Part shown: positions 5,104 to 6,045 of the stretch, piece by piece | Numbering within the stretch: the first letter of the stretch is position 1 | How the letters are laid out: each line of letters opens with the position of its first letter | Source: Cyanobacteriota bacterium | GTDB lineage: Bacteria; Cyanobacteriota; Cyanobacteriia; Phormidesmidales; Phormidesmidaceae | Length of the DNA: 6,045 nt | Reading direction: 5' to 3' | Assembly: GCA_027619675.1 (NCBI GenBank) | Contig: JAQCHG010000122.1 | Coordinates: 1 to 6,045, forward strand | Program-made: the position numbers and the translations under genes | Notes under the pieces: generated by a model | Seen by the model: only the letters and a program-made list of their open reading frames with translations | The model's database searches: none | What the model was told of the DNA's origin: nothing

Positions 5104-5970
5104 ATGGCGAAGGATTTATCTGTGGAGCTGAGGGATGATATTGAAGCGTTGGCCAGGGGCGGGGAGAATGCCGTGGTAGAGCCCAATCGCGCCATCCCTT
5201 CCACCGATTCCACCGATGGGGGGCAGGCTTCAAACCCCCAAGGCAGCCGCTGGATTAGTCGGTTGTTGCCCGCAGCGGTGCGCTTTTGGCTCCAGTCCCA
5301 GGCGGAACAGATTGAAAATTTAGTCTTTGAAATTCAGGGGCGCGATCGCGAAATCCTGCGGGGGCACCTGCCAGGGGTGACCCTGTCGGCAGAAAAAGCC
5401 ATCTACCAGGGGATGCACCTCAGTCAACTGGCGGTGGAAGCCAAGGAAATCCGCATCAACCTGGGGCAGGTGCTACGGGGTAAGCCCCTGAAATTGCTGG
5501 CCCCCTTTCCGGTGACGGGGCGTGTGTGCTTGACCACCGCCGACCTGAACGCCTCCCTGAATGCGGATTTGTTGGGGACTGGCCTCTACGACTTTTTGAC
5601 CCAGTTTGCTGCGGCTCAGGCCGATGGAGCCGCGCTGCAAGCGGTGCTGGCGGCTTGTCCAGACAAAACCGTGCAGCCCCATTACGATGCCCAAGCCATC
5701 CTGGGTTCTGGGGTCATTACCCTGCAACTCACCCCTAAACCGGGGCAGACGGTGCCCGCGATCGCCATCGAAACGGGCCTAGAGATCGAAGCTGGGCGCT
5801 ATCTGCGGCTGCGGGATCCCCACTGGTTGGCGGCAACGGGGGGCGATCGCCAAGCCCTGCCAGACCTGCATGGGTTTGCCATTGATTTAGGTCCTGAAGT
5901 CACCCTAACGGCCTGTACCGTCGAGCCTGATCGCATGGTGCTAGCGGGACAAGTTCAGGTGTTGCCGTAG
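5104..5970 (+). CDS. DUF2993 (LmeA-like) protein
   Basis: A 288-residue protein of the DUF2993 family, found in cyanobacteria and actinobacteria, where the mycobacterial LmeA takes part in lipoglycan mannan synthesis. Cyanobacterial members have no proven role; a lipid-binding or envelope role is inference. The conserved part starts near 49 (RWISRLLPAAVRFWLQSQAEQIENL), with LPGVTLSAEKAIYQGMHLSQ (89-108), IRINLGQVLRGKPLKLL (116-132) and the LTTADLNASL block (143-152). The C-terminal half is beta-rich and less conserved. There is no cleavable signal peptide and no clear membrane helix; 1-47 is polar and probably disordered. An in-frame TGA directly precedes the ATG at 5104, so the protein cannot start further upstream; GTG codons at residues 7 and 24 are alternatives, since no ribosome site is evident. 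Divergent from the DUF3082 gene and followed by repeats. Confidence 0.85.
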   Translation: MAKDLSVELRDDIEALARGGENAVVEPNRAIPSTDSTDGGQASNPQGSRWISRLLPAAVRFWLQSQAEQIENLVFEIQGRDREILRGHLPGVTLSAEKAIYQGMHLSQLAVEAKEIRINLGQVLRGKPLKLLAPFPVTGRVCLTTADLNASLNADLLGTGLYDFLTQFAAAQADGAALQAVLAACPDKTVQPHYDAQAILGSGVITLQLTPKPGQTVPAIAIETGLEIEAGRYLRLRDPHWLAATGGDRQALPDLHGFAIDLGPEVTLTACTVEPDRMVLAGQVQVLP

Positions 5971-5978
5971 CCTGGATG

Positions 5979-6014
5979 CTGAGTTCTGAATTCTAGGCCC
6001 TGAGTTCTGCATTC
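5979..6014. repeat. STRR-like short direct repeats
   Basis: CTGAGTTCTGAATTC (5979-5993) and CTGAGTTCTGCATTC (6000-6014) agree at 14 of 15 bases with a 21-bp period, a multiple of seven. The units resemble the heptamer-based short tandem repeats (TGAGTTC / TGAATTC) common in intergenic DNA of many cyanobacteria. They begin just after the DUF2993 stop codon and may continue beyond the window. Confidence 0.6.
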
Positions 6015-6020
6015 CAAATT

Positions 6021-6041
6021 CTCTGAATTCACAATTCAGAG
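6021..6041. repeat. 9-bp perfect hairpin after the DUF2993 gene
   Basis: CTCTGAATT / AATTCAGAG (6021-6029 and 6033-6041) pair perfectly around a 3-base loop. It lies 51 bases after the stop codon and is built from the same GAATTC-type units as the neighbouring repeats. It could end transcription of the DUF2993 gene, but the window stops before any T-run could be seen. Confidence 0.6.
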
Positions 6042-6045
6042 CTTC

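Larger units (their letters stand above)
777..5850. repeat. Dispersed HIP1 octamers (GCGATCGC), at least 13
   Basis: Exact GCGATCGC starts at 777, 971, 1830, 2060, 3340, 3389, 3469, 3991, 4727, 4847, 5342, 5758 and 5843. All 13 lie inside coding genes and none is in the long intergenic gaps. HIP1 is the highly iterated palindrome of many cyanobacterial genomes and is the strongest taxonomic mark here. Confidence 0.95.

Overview
The window is chromosomal DNA from a cyanobacterium, with G+C above half by eye. Two things say so. The HIP1 octamer GCGATCGC occurs at least 13 times in 6 kb, which rules against marine picocyanobacteria, which mostly lack it. The core gene order pipX-pipY-sepF-proC is a cyanobacterial neighbourhood, also known from Synechococcus elongatus. 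I cannot name the genus. I see no insertion sequence, phage, CRISPR, tRNA or rRNA.

Layout. The minus strand carries six genes and a possible seventh. From right to left they are: a small DUF3082-type membrane protein (4998-4654), pipX (4292-4020), pipY (4023-3331, overlapping pipX by ATGA), sepF (2892-2287), proC (2227-1421), a GT4 glycosyltransferase (1286-174), and an unrecognised open frame running off the left edge (118-1). The only convincing plus-strand gene is a DUF2993 protein (5104-5970), divergent from the DUF3082 gene across a 105-bp spacer with a perfect 14-bp palindrome. The right end (5979-6041) holds short tandem repeats and a 9-bp hairpin. Three non-coding gaps matter: 2893-3330 (sepF promoter and paired palindromes), 4293-4653 (possible NtcA-linked pipX promoter, inverted repeat, 15-bp tandem repeat) and 4999-5103.

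How the genes fit together. PipX links nitrogen/carbon sensing (PII, 2-oxoglutarate, NtcA) to transcription. PipY is its PLP-binding partner in amino-acid/PLP homeostasis. ProC makes proline, and SepF (Cdv2) tethers FtsZ to the membrane. The cluster therefore places nitrogen signalling, PLP balance, proline synthesis and septum assembly side by side. The DUF3082 and DUF2993 proteins look like envelope or thylakoid-associated proteins of unknown function.

No wholly new system is evident; the coding content is conserved cyanobacterial core. The least explained parts are the regulatory spacers: the divergent palindrome, the pipX upstream region, and the sepF leader with its alternative hairpins and GTG start.
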